In this document: piece after piece, positions 62,293-64,000 of the stretch
Numbering within the stretch: position 1 is the first letter of the stretch
How the letters are laid out: each line of letters begins with the position of its first letter
NCBI GenBank assembly: GCA_016713645.1
Contig: JADJOU010000007.1
Coordinates: 1 to 64,000, forward strand
Length of the DNA stretch: 64,000 nucleotides
Reading direction: 5' to 3'
Origin: Bacteroidota bacterium
Lineage (GTDB): Bacteria > Bacteroidota > Bacteroidia > Chitinophagales > JADJOU01
Notes under the pieces: generated by a model
Told to the model about the DNA's origin: nothing
The model's input: only the letters and a program-made list of their open reading frames with translations
The model's database searches: none
Program-made: the position numbers and the translations under genes

Positions 62293-64000
62293 ATGAATCA
62301 TTCTAATCAATTCCGAAAGAATTCTTTATCCCATTTTAGAACACTTATCATTCTTTTCCTCTTTTTGGTGAACAATACTATAGGGTTTTCCCAATGTAAT
62401 CCATTTAGCGGAGCTAATTCTGGGAAGGAACCATGCATTATCGAGTATGACAATATGGTCTCTTCATTTCACCAGTCAATCGTAAGACCCTCCACGGGGA
62501 ACATAAGAATATGGGGAGGATTTATTTCGAATACAGCAACTTCGGTTCTATCGCCTCAGGACCTTACCGTAGCCAATTATCCAGCTTTAACAGGAACCAT
62601 TTTGAAGTTTGGTTTGGGATCTAAAAGTACACAACCGCAGATGATTGTATTGACAACAACGGGCTTGTTTGCAGGAAGTACTGAAGGTATTGTATTAAAT
62701 GCTGCTATTACTACTAGTACTACATTTCAAAAATTGACCATCAATGGTCAAGCAAATGGTTTGCCAGCAGGAGTGGCTCCGACTGATGTTAAGATGATGT
62801 CAGTAACAGGAGGAGCAATTGCGATTACTACAAATGCAGGTCGTGTATTCACGATTGTTTCTACAGAAACTATTTGGAGACCAATAATTATTAGTGCTGG
62901 AGATACACTTTCAAATATATGTGTTTGTAGAGCTTCTTCATCACTTACTAATACTAGTTTTTTTGCATTGAGAAATAGATAATACTTTATGGACTTGCGG
63001 ACGAACAACATACTTGGGCAATGGCACTGCTGTTGCAGTTAGAGCCAATGCCACACAAATGTCACTTCCATCAGCTACAGATACGGTTAAAATGATAGGT
63101 ATTACAAGTGCCGGAACGTATTATATGTTGAATCGAAGTGGAACATTGTATGCTTTAGGTGCAAATGGCGCTAGACAAATTGGTGACTTTACGACTACTC
63201 AGCGTTTGGTTTGGGTAAACTGTAAAAAACCGAGTGGCGGGAATTTTACAGATGTTCAGTGGATAAGTCCAGGAGAGCATGAGAGATCTTATCCAAATAT
63301 TAACGTATTTACTTTTGTAGGAAGATTGTATTGCTGGGGGGATGACAATGGAAATATGATGGGACGCGGTGGAGTAACAGCTGCTGACCCATTAACACCT
63401 CCGAGTAGTGATTCGACTGATATTATTACATTTGTTGAAACGGGCGGTCATACAACGGCCATCACGAAAATTGACTCTGCGCGATATTGTTATGTTGGAC
63501 ATAAAATCACCGGATCAATGGGAGATGGTACGAATGCTTCTGCTTTTGTAAATAATTACGATTGTATCAATACCCCAACTGTATCTATATGCGGATCTCA
63601 GAAACCAAAGGCAGGTCCAGACCAAGTAAAATGCGGCGGTTCCGCTGCAACTATTTCTGGGACAAATACACCTGATGGCAATTGGGCGCCTCAAGCGGGA
63701 AACCCTGTTGGAGCTACCTTGAGTTCAACTGTGCTTGGTGTCGCGACGGTTACCTTTACTAATACCGCGGTAGGCACATTCTTCTTTATTTATACGGATG
63801 GACTTTCAGATACGATGTCGATTACAGTCACTGCAAAGTCAAATGCTGGAGCTGATCAAATAGGTGTTTGTGGAGGAAACTTAATTACACTTACAGGAAC
63901 ATCTCCTGCAACAGGTACCTGGACGGCTCAGTCAGGAAACCCTGTTGGAGCAACATTGGGAAGTTCTTCAGGTGGAATAGCAAATGCAAGTTTTACAAAT
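62293..64000 (+). CDS. Large secreted RCC1-like/Ig-repeat protein (frameshifted, cut by the right edge)
   Basis: Signal peptide ends GFSQ near residue 34. The first 200 residues and the stretch after 62980 look like an RCC1-type propeller: IRIWGGFISNTATSV, VKMMSVTGGAIAITTNAGRV, then LWTCGRTTYLGNGTAVAVRA, YMLNRSGTLYALGANGARQI, YCWGDDNGNMMGRGG. From about 63590 Ig-like repeats begin (AGPDQVKCGGSAATISGT; AGADQIGVCGGNLITLTGT, about 80 residues each) and run to the edge. The frame breaks at about 62975 with one extra base: FALRNR-stop should read ALRN-DNTLWTCG. The rest of the protein, probably including a T9SS sorting domain, is outside the window. Confidence 0.82.

Overview
This AT-rich window is from a member of the Bacteroidota. 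Three things point there: T9SS type A C-terminal sorting domains on several secreted proteins, a type B (CHU_C-like) sorting domain, and two PorP/SprF-family genes; OmpA-family proteins beside them; and promoter elements of the Bacteroidota type (TTTG, 19 bp, TAnnTTTG). The order cannot be fixed from sequence alone; Chitinophagales/Saprospirales-like is a guess. No insertion sequence, prophage or CRISPR array was seen.

Layout. 1-4.1 kb: M4 metallopeptidase with a beta-helix-like tail running off the left edge. 4.3-11.9 kb: a small conserved protein, nrdA, a DUF937-like protein, an M16 peptidase, a transaldolase-like aldolase, meaB and an orphan MNT nucleotidyltransferase. 12-15.6 kb: nuoABCDE, without nuoF-N. 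15.8-17.1 kb: purH, internally deleted. 17.1-24.2 kb: a three-gene operon of T9SS clients (an E-set-like secreted protein, an arylsulfotransferase-like protein with Ig-like repeats, a CotH-kinase protein). 24.3-32.4 kb: VWA protein, alpha/beta hydrolase, EEP phosphatase, DUF4349 lipoprotein, RluA synthase, frr, fumC and a korB-type subunit. 32.4-36.1 kb: OmpA/TSP3 protein, PorP/SprF and a lipoprotein. 36.1-40.9 kb: pdxH-deoC, SPOR protein, initiator tRNA, Mpo1-like protein, DUF1571/LysM protein, SRPBCC/GyrI protein and glutathione peroxidase. 41-45 kb: a very large tandem-repeat T9SS client. 45.2-48.2 kb: cysN and glpK. 48.4-61.3 kb: the main accessory block, with a giant repeat adhesin, two further secreted proteins sharing its terminal modules, PorP/SprF and a PorE-like OmpA protein. 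61.6-64 kb: a secreted protein and an RCC1-like/Ig-like protein cut by the right edge.

The most interesting system is the 48.4-61.3 kb block. Three consecutive exported proteins share end modules in a relay: proteins 1 and 2 share a C-terminal domain ending GPVPK...CK, and proteins 2 and 3 share a Cys-containing N-terminal domain. Only protein 3 carries a recognisable T9SS sorting domain, and it is followed directly by PorP/SprF and a PorE-like anchor. I infer a surface filament or adhesin complex with a dedicated T9SS export and anchoring pair.

A caution covers the whole window. At least fourteen genes, including housekeeping purH, glpK and meaB, carry frameshifts, in-frame stops or internal deletions. 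Several lie in homopolymer runs. Sequencing or assembly error is the simplest explanation, so the broken genes are described as reconstructed reading frames with the breakpoints given.
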